A stretch of 13,092 nt of DNA from Candidatus Omnitrophota bacterium (lineage in GTDB: Bacteria; Omnitrophota; Gorgyraeia; Gygaellales; Profunditerraquicolaceae), in contig JAKQSG010000060.1 of the NCBI GenBank assembly GCA_029563245.1, positions 1-13,092 on the forward strand, written 5' to 3'. The notes under the pieces were generated by a model. That model did no database searches. It was not told the DNA's origin and saw nothing but the letters and a program-made list of their open reading frames with translations. This document shows positions 1 through 6,554 of this stretch, piece by piece. The translations under genes and the position numbers were made by a program. The stretch's first letter is position 1. Every line of letters starts with the position of its first letter.

Positions 1-1
1 C

Positions 2-829
2 CTGGATTGGATAAGGCTCCATGAGAAAGCAGATAGCCAAAGCCTTGAGTCCGCTTTGAAAGCAGCTCAGTCTAAACCGTCTTCAGTGGAAAACCTTTAT
101 GTCTTGGGGTTAGTCTATTTTAATCTGCATCGGGATAATGAGGCCAAGGCAGTTTTTTCTGAGATACTCAGTAGCAATCCTGGGATTATTGAGGCGCAAT
201 GGGGCATAGCGGAGGCGTTAAGGCGGCAGCATAAGATAGAGGAGGCAAATGTAATATTAAACAAGGTTATTACGGATAATCCGGGATTTTCCCCGGCCTA
301 TATAAGTTTAGCTTATATAAAATATATCCTTATGGATTTTAACGCTTCGGTGCGGTTATCTCTTGAAATAATTAACCGGGGGAGGGAAAAGTCTGATTTG
401 AGCAATTTTACCCGCGCCTATTCAATGTATGCCGGGGCTAAGGGAATGATCGCCCATTACGGAGGCCCTTTATCAAAGGCGGTTAACGGGTTGGCAGTCA
501 AGCCGAATCTTGAAAAGGCTTTTAAGCTGCAGCCGGATTCTGCCGCAGTCCTCTTTGGTTTAGGCAGTTATTATTTTCTGGCGCCTGTCATCGCCGGGGG
601 AGATAAAAATAAGGCGGAAGATTATTTAAAGAGGGCTATTGAGGCCGACCCTTTATTTACCGATGCCTATGTAAGATTGGCTCAGCTTTATAAAATCCGC
701 GGGGATAATGAAAGGTATGAATTTTATATAAATAAGGCTTTTAGCCTGGATCCTGAGAATATACTGCTTTTGGACCATAAGAGCGGAAGGTGTAAGTTTA
801 TTTGTATCGGGGGTGAAGAAGAAAGTTAA
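2..829 (+). CDS. TPR-repeat protein, 5' end cut off by the window
   Basis: The reading frame is open from base 2 with no stop before base 829, so the true start lies upstream. A TTG at 56 could initiate, but the residues before it read as continuous helical repeat. About 275 residues are visible. They hold several tetratricopeptide-like units, recognisable by phrases such as VLGLVYFNLHRDNEA, AYISLAYIKY, AEDYLKRAIEADP and AYVRLAQLYKIRGDNE. The stretch GLGSYYFLAPVIAGGDK followed by KAEDYLKRAIEADP resembles the TPR fold of TAtT-type (TRAP-associated) lipoproteins, but I cannot confirm that. TPRs are protein-protein interaction scaffolds, and no catalytic domain is visible. The gene converges on the polyprenyl synthase gene, and the two stops overlap by 4 bases. 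The exact role is unknown. Confidence 0.85.
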   Translation: MDWIRLHEKADSQSLESALKAAQSKPSSVENLYVLGLVYFNLHRDNEAKAVFSEILSSNPGIIEAQWGIAEALRRQHKIEEANVILNKVITDNPGFSPAYISLAYIKYILMDFNASVRLSLEIINRGREKSDLSNFTRAYSMYAGAKGMIAHYGGPLSKAVNGLAVKPNLEKAFKLQPDSAAVLFGLGSYYFLAPVIAGGDKNKAEDYLKRAIEADPLFTDAYVRLAQLYKIRGDNERYEFYINKAFSLDPENILLLDHKSGRCKFICIGGEEES

Positions 830-1866
830 ACCTTAAGAATCTTTTCCGAGAAATCTTCGATGGCCTTGCGGTAATTATGTTTAATTTTTATGGATTCAAG
901 GATGTTTTTTGATTTAGCGATCAAAGATTTAATCTCGTCTTTGGCGTATTTTAGGCTTTTGGATTTTAAGATTATGCTGCGTATCTGCTTAAGCTGGGCC
1001 TCTCTAACACGTCCCATAGCAAGTATTTTCTTCATTATTTTCTTCTCTCTGCCGCTGCAATTATTATAGGCATGCCATAGTAGTATAGTTTTCTTAGCCT
1101 CTGTAAGATCGGTCAGGTTAGATTTGCCTATTTCAGATGATTTACTGAAGGTGCCTATTATATCGTCTTTAATCTGGAATGCCCTTCCCAGGAACATCCC
1201 GTATTGAAGGAGTTTAAGGATTTGTCCATTCTCTGCCCCTGCCAAGGTTGCCCCCATCGCAAGCGGAGAGGCGAATGTATAGTTTGCGGTTTTATAATCA
1301 TAAATCTTATAGACCTCATTCTTATTAACTTTCTCTATTTGTTTTGCGCCCAGGAGAAGTTCGATAAATTCTCCGCTTCCGGTATATAAGGCTGCAAGGA
1401 TAAGTTTCTTTAAGGCAAGTTCTTTGCGTTTTGGCTTTTCTTCGATTGAGAGAAAGGCATCCAGGGCCATAGCATAAATAACGTCTCCTGTAACTATAGC
1501 CATATCCTGGCCGTTAAATTTTACGCCTTTATTCTTAGGGATCTTTTTGTCCAGTACGACATGCATGGCTGGTTTACCGCGCCGGATGTCGGATTTATCG
1601 ATAATATCATCATGGATAAGCATAAAGTCGTGCAGAAGTTCCAGGGATATAGCGCTTTTAAAGAGACCCCTGGCAGGTCTTTTAGCGAAACCAAGATAAC
1701 CTATGCAGAATAGTATCGGACGGACCCTTTTGCCTTCTCTGAGAATGTATTCTTTTATGCTTTTAAAAAGCAAGGGAGAGAGGGTGTTTAGGTGGTAGGT
1801 TTTTTCTATCTCCAGGCTGTATTTTTTTAATTCCCGGTCAATACGTTTTTTTATTTTCAAAAACAT
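826..1866 (-). CDS. Polyprenyl (farnesyl/geranylgeranyl-type) diphosphate synthase
   Basis: This 346-residue enzyme condenses isopentenyl diphosphate with allylic diphosphates to make isoprenoid chains. Family landmarks are GKRVRP (45-50), the first Asp-rich motif DDIID (86-90) followed by RRGKP, a KT pair (192-193) and the second Asp-rich region QIKDDIIG (231-238). The first motif has no two-residue insertion, and Phe81 lies five residues before it. An aromatic there resembles archaeal-type short-chain synthases, so a C15-C20 product is plausible, though chain length cannot be fixed from sequence. Oddities: the second motif ends in Gly instead of Asp, and the usual GQxxD helix motif reads GEFIE (165-169). 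No clear Shine-Dalgarno precedes the ATG. It is divergent from a UbiA-family prenyltransferase that could use its product. Confidence 0.92.
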   Translation of the reverse strand: MFLKIKKRIDRELKKYSLEIEKTYHLNTLSPLLFKSIKEYILREGKRVRPILFCIGYLGFAKRPARGLFKSAISLELLHDFMLIHDDIIDKSDIRRGKPAMHVVLDKKIPKNKGVKFNGQDMAIVTGDVIYAMALDAFLSIEEKPKRKELALKKLILAALYTGSGEFIELLLGAKQIEKVNKNEVYKIYDYKTANYTFASPLAMGATLAGAENGQILKLLQYGMFLGRAFQIKDDIIGTFSKSSEIGKSNLTDLTEAKKTILLWHAYNNCSGREKKIMKKILAMGRVREAQLKQIRSIILKSKSLKYAKDEIKSLIAKSKNILESIKIKHNYRKAIEDFSEKILKV

Positions 1867-1895
1867 GGAAGTATGTTAGCATATAGAAAATACCA
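1867..1895. promoter_or_regulatory. Divergent intergenic gap with candidate overlapping promoters
   Basis: Only 29 bases separate the two divergent start codons. On the plus strand, TTTTCA (1854-1859), 17 bases, then TAGCAT (1877-1882) with a TGT extended element matches four of six bases in each hexamer. On the minus strand, TAACAT (complement of 1873-1878) has a TGC extended element. Its possible upstream box TTGCAT lies 17 bases away but matches poorly. The two -10 boxes overlap in a near-symmetric core. Either transcript would start within a few bases of its ATG, which fits the absence of Shine-Dalgarno sequences here. These are weak matches and the call is tentative. Confidence 0.3.
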
Positions 1896-2801
1896 ATGCA
1901 AACAAAATATACTCCGTCAAATATAATAAGAGCATTAAGGCTGCCTTTTCTTGCCGCTAGTTGTTTCCCATTTATTTTCGGGTCTTTAATCGAAAGAGAG
2001 GATTTTAACTTTGCCAATTTCTTACTAGGACTAGTGACTGTTGCTGCGGCGCACTTAAGCGCCAATTTGATCAATGATTATTTTGATTCCAGAAGCATGG
2101 CAGATTGGCAGGATAGAAGATTCTTTGGTTTCTTCGGAGGCTCCAAGCTTATACAGGAGGGGATTTTCACTGAGAATTTCTACCTTAAGGCCTCGCTACT
2201 CTCTGCCGTAGTTTCTTTTTTTTCGCTTTTAATTCTGGCCTTTATCTTAAATAACTTCTTAGTTCTTATTGTTTTTTGTGTTGTTATTGTTTTAAGTTGG
2301 CAGTATACGGCTAAACCGTTAAGTTTATCCTATAAGGGCCTTGGGGAATTATTTATTTTTTTATTTTTCGGACCGGTTACGGTAATGGGAGGATATTTTA
2401 TCCAAACGGGGATTTTTCCTGACTTGATGAGTTTTTTTCTCGGCTTGCCGTTTGGCTTTTTTACCCTGGCTATATTATTATCAAATGAAATAGCCGATTG
2501 CCCCGACGATAAAAGGGTGGGTAAGAGGACCTGGCCGGTTTTATTAGGAGCGGGGAAAAGCCATAAGATATATTTTTTCGTAATATCTTTAGGGTTCTCT
2601 GTTATTTTGCTGGGAGCATATCTTAGGTACCTTGGGGTTATTTCGGTTTTGTCTGTATTATTGATTCCTCTGGCGATAAGGGGAGGGTATATCCTGAGAG
2701 ATTATTATTCCGATAAACTTCTCCTTGTTAAGTCATCAAGGCTGGTTATTAATCTACAGATGCAGGTGAGTATAATATTAATTTTAAGTTTAATGATATG
2801 A
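1896..2801 (+). CDS. UbiA-family prenyltransferase, MenA-like
   Basis: This 301-residue integral membrane protein belongs to the UbiA superfamily, which joins polyprenyl diphosphates to aromatic or other acceptors. The first Mg-binding Asp motif is NLINDYFD (57-64). The second is NEIADCPDDKRVGKRT (197-212), whose form resembles MenA (1,4-dihydroxy-2-naphthoate prenyltransferase) more than haem O synthase or UbiA proper. A YKGLGE stretch (146-151) and about eight to nine hydrophobic segments complete the family pattern. The ATG has no good Shine-Dalgarno. Its stop overlaps the next ATG as ATGA. The divergent polyprenyl synthase may supply the side chain. The acceptor is not shown by the sequence, because no other menaquinone gene is in the window. 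A demethylmenaquinone-forming role is the best guess. Confidence 0.9.
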   Translation: MQTKYTPSNIIRALRLPFLAASCFPFIFGSLIEREDFNFANFLLGLVTVAAAHLSANLINDYFDSRSMADWQDRRFFGFFGGSKLIQEGIFTENFYLKASLLSAVVSFFSLLILAFILNNFLVLIVFCVVIVLSWQYTAKPLSLSYKGLGELFIFLFFGPVTVMGGYFIQTGIFPDLMSFFLGLPFGFFTLAILLSNEIADCPDDKRVGKRTWPVLLGAGKSHKIYFFVISLGFSVILLGAYLRYLGVISVLSVLLIPLAIRGGYILRDYYSDKLLLVKSSRLVINLQMQVSIILILSLMI

Positions 2802-3922
2802 AAAGAATAATTGTCATCGGAGGAGGATTTTCCGGTATAGCCTGCCTTAATAGGCTTTTAACCTACAGGGGGAAGATTGATTTGACCCTTATCAATGATA
2901 AGGGAGATTTTAATTTTCTTCCCATGCTTCCTGATTGCATAAGCGGGAAAGTGAACCCTGAATATTTAGCCTTTGATCTGGCAAATTTAAGCCGTAGGGT
3001 TAATTTTGTCAGAGATAGGGTAACTGGTATTGATTTGAAGGAGAAAATGATCCTTGCTTCTAGGCAAACTTTGAATTATGACCTTCTTTTGGTTGGTAGC
3101 GGTTCAGAGACTAACTTTTACGGTAATGATGAGATAAGAAAAGCGGCGTTTAAACTTGATAATGTTGATGATGTTAAGGATCTTGCCGGGGTTATGTCGC
3201 GGGAAAGAATCGGTTCCTATGTTATAGCCGGAGCAGGGTATACCGGAATAGAAGTGGCTACAAATTTGAGGATAGCTTTAAATAGGAAGAAGATAAAGGG
3301 AAGAATAGTTATTGTTGAGCGGGCTACTTCGATTTTGGGCCCGCTGCCGCAATGGATGAAGAATTACGTTTTAGCGAACCTTAAGAGTATGGATATAGAA
3401 GTGTTTACTGAGTCCTCTGTTGCCGGGGTTTCCGGCCGGAGGATAGCTTTATCCGGGGGAAAAGTTTTTGATGATGCTATACTTATCTGGGCGGCAGGGG
3501 TTGAGACTTCCGGTTTCATCCGGAACCTGAATATTGAGAAGAACCCCCAGGGGAGGATAAAGGTCGATGAATATTTACGTTTTCATGATTCTTGTTTTGC
3601 CGCAGGGGATGCCGCGTTTTTCTCTTACCAAGGCAATTACTTAAGAATGGCAGTCCAGTTTTCGATTATGCAGGGAGATTGTGCGGGTATTAATATTATT
3701 AAAACTTTGCAAGGCAAAGAGCTGGTTAAATATAGGCCTGTCGATTTGGGGTATATTATTCCTATGGCCAATAATAAATCCTGCGGTATTCTTTTGGGTT
3801 TTAGTGTGAAGGGGATCTTGCCTGTTTTTCTGCATTACCTTATGTGTGTTTACCGCTTAATGGGGTTAAGAAATAAGCTTGGCGTTTTACTATCACTTGC
3901 ATCATACAGGTTAAGGTGGTAA
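2798..3922 (+). CDS. NDH-2-like FAD-dependent NAD(P)H:quinone oxidoreductase
   Basis: This 374-residue flavoprotein has two Rossmann folds. The N-terminal FAD site is IGGGFSG (7-13), and the NAD(P)H-binding fold begins at VIAGAGYTGIEVA (142-154). A second FAD contact, CFAAGDAA, lies at 266-273. The stretch AVQFSIMQG (285-293) matches the quinone-site region of type II NADH dehydrogenases (AQxxxQxG-like). The C-terminus (about 335-370) is hydrophobic or amphipathic with LMGLRNKLGVL, as in the membrane-attaching tail of NDH-2. Known members pass electrons from NADH to quinone without pumping protons. The protein lacks an obvious catalytic cysteine pair, which argues against sulfide:quinone reductase. 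The start overlaps the UbiA stop by 4 bases, so translation is probably coupled. The substrate is inferred from the family. Confidence 0.88.
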   Translation: MKRIIVIGGGFSGIACLNRLLTYRGKIDLTLINDKGDFNFLPMLPDCISGKVNPEYLAFDLANLSRRVNFVRDRVTGIDLKEKMILASRQTLNYDLLLVGSGSETNFYGNDEIRKAAFKLDNVDDVKDLAGVMSRERIGSYVIAGAGYTGIEVATNLRIALNRKKIKGRIVIVERATSILGPLPQWMKNYVLANLKSMDIEVFTESSVAGVSGRRIALSGGKVFDDAILIWAAGVETSGFIRNLNIEKNPQGRIKVDEYLRFHDSCFAAGDAAFFSYQGNYLRMAVQFSIMQGDCAGINIIKTLQGKELVKYRPVDLGYIIPMANNKSCGILLGFSVKGILPVFLHYLMCVYRLMGLRNKLGVLLSLASYRLRW

Positions 3923-3932
3923 ATTATATACT

Positions 3933-5105
3933 ATGAATAAAAGAAAATATTTATTACTGGCAGTCTGTCTTGTATTATTCCCGCTTTCTTTTGCCGTTGG
4001 CAAGAATAAGGAATTTATCCCGAAACTTTTAGTATTCCACTCTCCCGGATGCAGCAGGTGCCTTGAGGTAAAACGTGATCTTCTGCCTAACATAGAGGGG
4101 AAATACAAAGAAAAGCTAATAGTTGAATACTATGACTTGTCCGATATTAAAAACTATGAGCTCTTAATCGGGTTAAGGGAAAAATACGGTTCGCAGATTG
4201 AGCTCTCGCTGCCGGTATTCTTTATGCAGGGCAATTTTTTAAACGGTAAGTCAGATCTAAAATCTACACTAGATATTTTTATAGAAGGAAGCTTGGTTGA
4301 TTACAGGCAGGAGTTAGGTCCTGCCAGGGTAGACCTGCTAGAGCATTTTAAGGATATTAAACCGCTGGTTATAATCGGATCCGGGCTGGTTGACGGTATA
4401 AATCCATGCGCTTTTACGGTAATAGTATTTTTTATCTCGTACCTTTCGCTTCAGGGGTACAGGAAGAGAGAGCTTGTTGCTACAGGGATTTCTTTTGTCT
4501 TCGCAGTCTTTGCAACCTATACCCTAGTCGGGTTAGGGGTATTTAATTTCTTATACCGATTGCAGTTATTCTGGTTTTTTGCTAGAACTTTTAACCTGGG
4601 GGTAGGCATACTGAGCATACTTTTGGGAGTATTGGCTTTTTATGACTTCCTTAAATATAGAAGGACAAAGAATTCCGAAGGACTGATATTGCAGTTACCC
4701 GAGTCAATTAAAAAGCGCATCCATTCGATTATAGGCCTTCATTATCGCAGGCCTGCTGAAGAGAGAACCGGGGAGGTTACGCTATCTTTATCTCGTTTAA
4801 TTTTAAGCGCTTTAATTACCGGGTTTCTGGTTTCTTTGCTGGAGGCTGTGTGTACTGGACAACTATATCTGCCTACGATCGCATTTGTTTTAAAGACAAC
4901 CCCGTTAAAGTTCCAGGCTTTCTGGTATTTAGTAATTTATAATATTATGTTTATCTTGCCGCTGACAATAATATTTATTTTGGCTTTGTTCGGGTTTACT
5001 TCCGGGCAATTCTCTGCGTTTCTTAAGAAGCATCTTTCTTTTGTGAAGGTAGTTATGGTTTGTGTCTTCTTTAGTTTGGGCATATTTTTGATTTGGAGAG
5101 GTTAA
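3933..5105 (+). CDS. Thioredoxin domain fused to a CcdA/DsbD-type thiol-transport membrane domain
   Basis: This 390-residue protein has an N-terminal hydrophobic signal or anchor (about 6-22). A thioredoxin-like domain follows, with the redox motif CSRC (40-43) and a probable cis-proline in SLPVFF (Pro94). A membrane domain runs from about 145 to the end, with roughly six helices. It carries the two CcdA/DsbD-beta cysteines in their usual contexts: NPCAF (Cys159) in the first helix and EAVCTGQLYLP (Cys307) in the fourth. DsbD and CcdA proteins carry reducing equivalents from cytosolic thioredoxin across the membrane. Here the attached Trx domain, if exported, would be the outer acceptor. The Trx-first order differs from DsbD, where the thioredoxin-like gamma domain is C-terminal. 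AAGGTGG at 3912-3919 is a fair ribosome site. Substrates are unknown. Confidence 0.88.
   Translation: MNKRKYLLLAVCLVLFPLSFAVGKNKEFIPKLLVFHSPGCSRCLEVKRDLLPNIEGKYKEKLIVEYYDLSDIKNYELLIGLREKYGSQIELSLPVFFMQGNFLNGKSDLKSTLDIFIEGSLVDYRQELGPARVDLLEHFKDIKPLVIIGSGLVDGINPCAFTVIVFFISYLSLQGYRKRELVATGISFVFAVFATYTLVGLGVFNFLYRLQLFWFFARTFNLGVGILSILLGVLAFYDFLKYRRTKNSEGLILQLPESIKKRIHSIIGLHYRRPAEERTGEVTLSLSRLILSALITGFLVSLLEAVCTGQLYLPTIAFVLKTTPLKFQAFWYLVIYNIMFILPLTIIFILALFGFTSGQFSAFLKKHLSFVKVVMVCVFFSLGIFLIWRG
5095..5101 (+). promoter_or_regulatory. Ribosome binding site fixing the DUF1573 start
   Basis: GGAGAGG lies just upstream of ATG 5105. It supports that ATG over the in-frame TTG at 5093, which would place this Shine-Dalgarno inside the coding region. 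The preceding stop TAA and this ATG share one base, a typical stop-restart coupling. Confidence 0.7.
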
Positions 5106-5518
5106 TGCTGAATATCTGCCTGGCAGTTCTTCTGCTGTTTTCTTTATTCCAATACGGATGCTATCCTCAGCAACGAAAAAGAGTATCGAATAGTATAATT
5201 CAGGGGGTTCTCTTAGAAGATGACCGAAATTTTAAAGATTTGGGGCAAGTTCGGGAAGGCGAGCTAGTTAAAATTTCCTTTGTTATCTTAAACGAGGGGG
5301 ATAGGGCCTTAAAGATAAAAGAAGTAAATACTTCCTGCGGTTGCACCGTGGCTGAAATAGGAAATAAGATTTTAGGGCCTTGGGAAAGTACTAATTTGGA
5401 TGTAGTATTTAATGCTAAGGGCTATTCTGGACAGGTGAAGCAGTTCATTTATGTAAGTACCGATAGCCTTGACATGCCTACGATAAAGTTTATAATTAAG
5501 GCAGATATTATAAAATAA
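5105..5518 (+). CDS. DUF1573 Ig-like envelope protein
   Basis: Starting at ATG 5105 gives 137 residues. An N-terminal hydrophobic segment (3-18) ends in QYGC (Cys19). This may be a lipoprotein signal, but the residue three before the Cys is Gln, so the lipobox is poor and a simple export signal is equally possible. The rest matches DUF1573: DLGQVREGELVKISFVILNE, then the hallmark TSCGCTV (76-82), then a beta-rich end with VVFNAKGYSG and FIYVSTDS. DUF1573 domains are Ig-like beta sandwiches of unknown function. The CGC pair (Cys78, Cys80) stands next to a thiol-reductase gene, so redox exchange between the two is a reasonable inference. The last third of the gene carries a promoter for the next gene. 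Confidence 0.85.
   Translation: MLNICLAVLLLFSLFQYGCYPQQRKRVSNSIIQGVLLEDDRNFKDLGQVREGELVKISFVILNEGDRALKIKEVNTSCGCTVAEIGNKILGPWESTNLDVVFNAKGYSGQVKQFIYVSTDSLDMPTIKFIIKADIIK
5469..5496 (+). promoter_or_regulatory. Consensus sigma70 promoter for the htpX-like gene, inside the DUF1573 gene
   Basis: TTGACA (5469-5474) and TATAAT (5491-5496) are both perfect consensus hexamers separated by 16 bases. Transcription should begin near 5503, giving a leader of about 38 bases that contains the strong Shine-Dalgarno before the protease ATG. The boxes overlap codons of DUF1573, so chance is possible, but two perfect boxes at a functional spacing make it a good candidate. It would let the protease be expressed separately from the redox genes upstream. 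Confidence 0.7.
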
Positions 5519-5540
5519 ATTATAGAGGAGGAAGGCTTAT

Positions 5541-6500
5541 ATGTGGTCCCTGCAACTGAGGATGTGGTTATTAGTGACGGTATTACTTGGTTTTATCTAT
5601 GCGATTATGGTTGTTATCGGCACCCAATTTTTGCACGCAACGGGTTTTTCTTTTTATCTTATTTTATCTTTGGTAATAATGTTTATCCAGTATATGCTGG
5701 GGCCTAAGATTGTCGAGTGGAGTATGCGGGTTAAATATATAAAGAGGCAGGATAACCTGCGCCTATTTCAGATGGTAGAGAGTTTAAGTAATAGGGCTAA
5801 TATCCCGATGCCTAAAATCGGCATAGCCCAGATAGGCATACCCAATGCTTTTGCTTTCGGAAGAGGGATAAGGGACGGTAGGGTTTGCGTTACCCAGGGG
5901 ATCTTGAACCTCTTGGGGGATGAGGAATTAAGGGCGGTATTAGGGCATGAGCTTTCGCATATCAAGAACCGCGATGTATTGACCATAACCATTCTCTCGG
6001 TTATACCCATGATAATGTATAGGATAGCCTGGCAGTTTTTGTTTCTCGGAAGAAGGAGGGATAGCCGCGATAATACGGTTTTAATCGGTCTGGCGGCATT
6101 CGTATTCTATTTTATTACCAACCTTTTGGTTCTTTATGCCTCGCGCATACGTGAGTATTTTGCCGACCGCGGGTCTGTAGCTTTAGGGAATAAGCCGGCT
6201 GCCTTGGCTTCTAGTTTATACAAGCTTGTTTACGGTTCGGCAAGGATGAGCCCGGAAACGCTAAAAGAGTCGGAAGGATTAAAGGCTTTTTTTCTAAATG
6301 ATCCTTCTAAGGCCCGGAAAGATATAAGTGAATTATCTCACCTTGATCTTGATAAAAACGGCACAATAGACCAAAAAGAACTTGAGCTATTGCAGAGCAA
6401 GAAGATGGTTTTAGGTTTCGGCGATCGGATGATGGAGCTTTTGAGCACTCATCCCAATATGCTTAAGCGTATTAAGCGTCTCTGCGAATATAAGGCTTAA
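5541..6500 (+). CDS. htpX: HtpX-like M48 membrane metalloprotease with an EF-hand-like loop
   Basis: This 319-residue zinc protease probably degrades damaged membrane proteins, as HtpX does. Two N-terminal membrane helices (about 8-28 and 36-54) are followed by the zinc motif HELSH (136-140). Further hydrophobic segments (about 145-168 and 178-200) precede the third zinc ligand in REYFADRGS (Glu205). The C-terminal LLSTHPNMLKRIKRL (300-314) is the usual family ending. A segment at about 246-290 includes LDLDKNGTIDQKELE. Residues 269-280 form a canonical EF-hand loop (Asp1, Asp3, Asn5, Gly6, Ile8, Asp9, Glu12). Such a loop normally binds calcium and is not part of E. coli HtpX. GAGGAGGAAGG at 5525-5535 is a strong ribosome site. 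A consensus promoter lies at 5469-5496. The M48 assignment is secure; the gene name is by similarity. Confidence 0.92.
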   Translation: MWSLQLRMWLLVTVLLGFIYAIMVVIGTQFLHATGFSFYLILSLVIMFIQYMLGPKIVEWSMRVKYIKRQDNLRLFQMVESLSNRANIPMPKIGIAQIGIPNAFAFGRGIRDGRVCVTQGILNLLGDEELRAVLGHELSHIKNRDVLTITILSVIPMIMYRIAWQFLFLGRRRDSRDNTVLIGLAAFVFYFITNLLVLYASRIREYFADRGSVALGNKPAALASSLYKLVYGSARMSPETLKESEGLKAFFLNDPSKARKDISELSHLDLDKNGTIDQKELELLQSKKMVLGFGDRMMELLSTHPNMLKRIKRLCEYKA

Positions 6501-6516
6501 GCCCCTACCTTTTCTT

Positions 6517-6545
6517 TTGACATAACTCCAATTCTACTATATAAT
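6517..6545 (+). promoter_or_regulatory. Perfect consensus sigma70 promoter of the lysS operon
   Basis: TTGACA (6517-6522), exactly 17 bases, then TATAAT (6540-6545): an ideal housekeeping promoter. The lysS ATG follows only nine bases after the -10 box. The expected start site (about 6551-6553) leaves a leader of 2-4 bases and no Shine-Dalgarno. The lysS message is therefore predicted to be leaderless or nearly so. This promoter occupies most of the only real intergenic gap (6501-6554) between the two plus-strand operons. Confidence 0.9.
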
Positions 6546-6554
6546 TATAAAACT

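Noticed and set aside
1922..1927. TATAAT inside the UbiA 5' end
   Set aside because: No -35 box at a suitable distance on the plus strand, and it lies after the only plausible start codon.
826..3922. Archaeal-type ether lipid trio (GGPP synthase, UbiA-type DGGGP synthase, geranylgeranyl reductase)
   Set aside because: The gene trio looks superficially similar. But the UbiA second motif is MenA-like, and the flavoprotein has the two-Rossmann NDH-2 layout with a quinone-site-like AVQFSIMQG, not a geranylgeranyl reductase fold.
2798..3922. Sulfide:quinone oxidoreductase
   Set aside because: The family is related, but the cysteines present (such as 47, 267, 329) do not clearly match the SQR catalytic positions, and the C-terminus matches NDH-2 better.
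5093..5107. TTG at 5093 as the DUF1573 start
   Set aside because: It would put the Shine-Dalgarno inside the coding region. ATG 5105 has the site correctly spaced and a stop-start overlap.
6491..6516. Rho-independent terminator after htpX
   Set aside because: GGCTTAAGCC (6494-6503) is a perfect palindrome followed by T-rich sequence, but as a hairpin it has only a 3-base stem with a 4-base loop. That is too weak to call.
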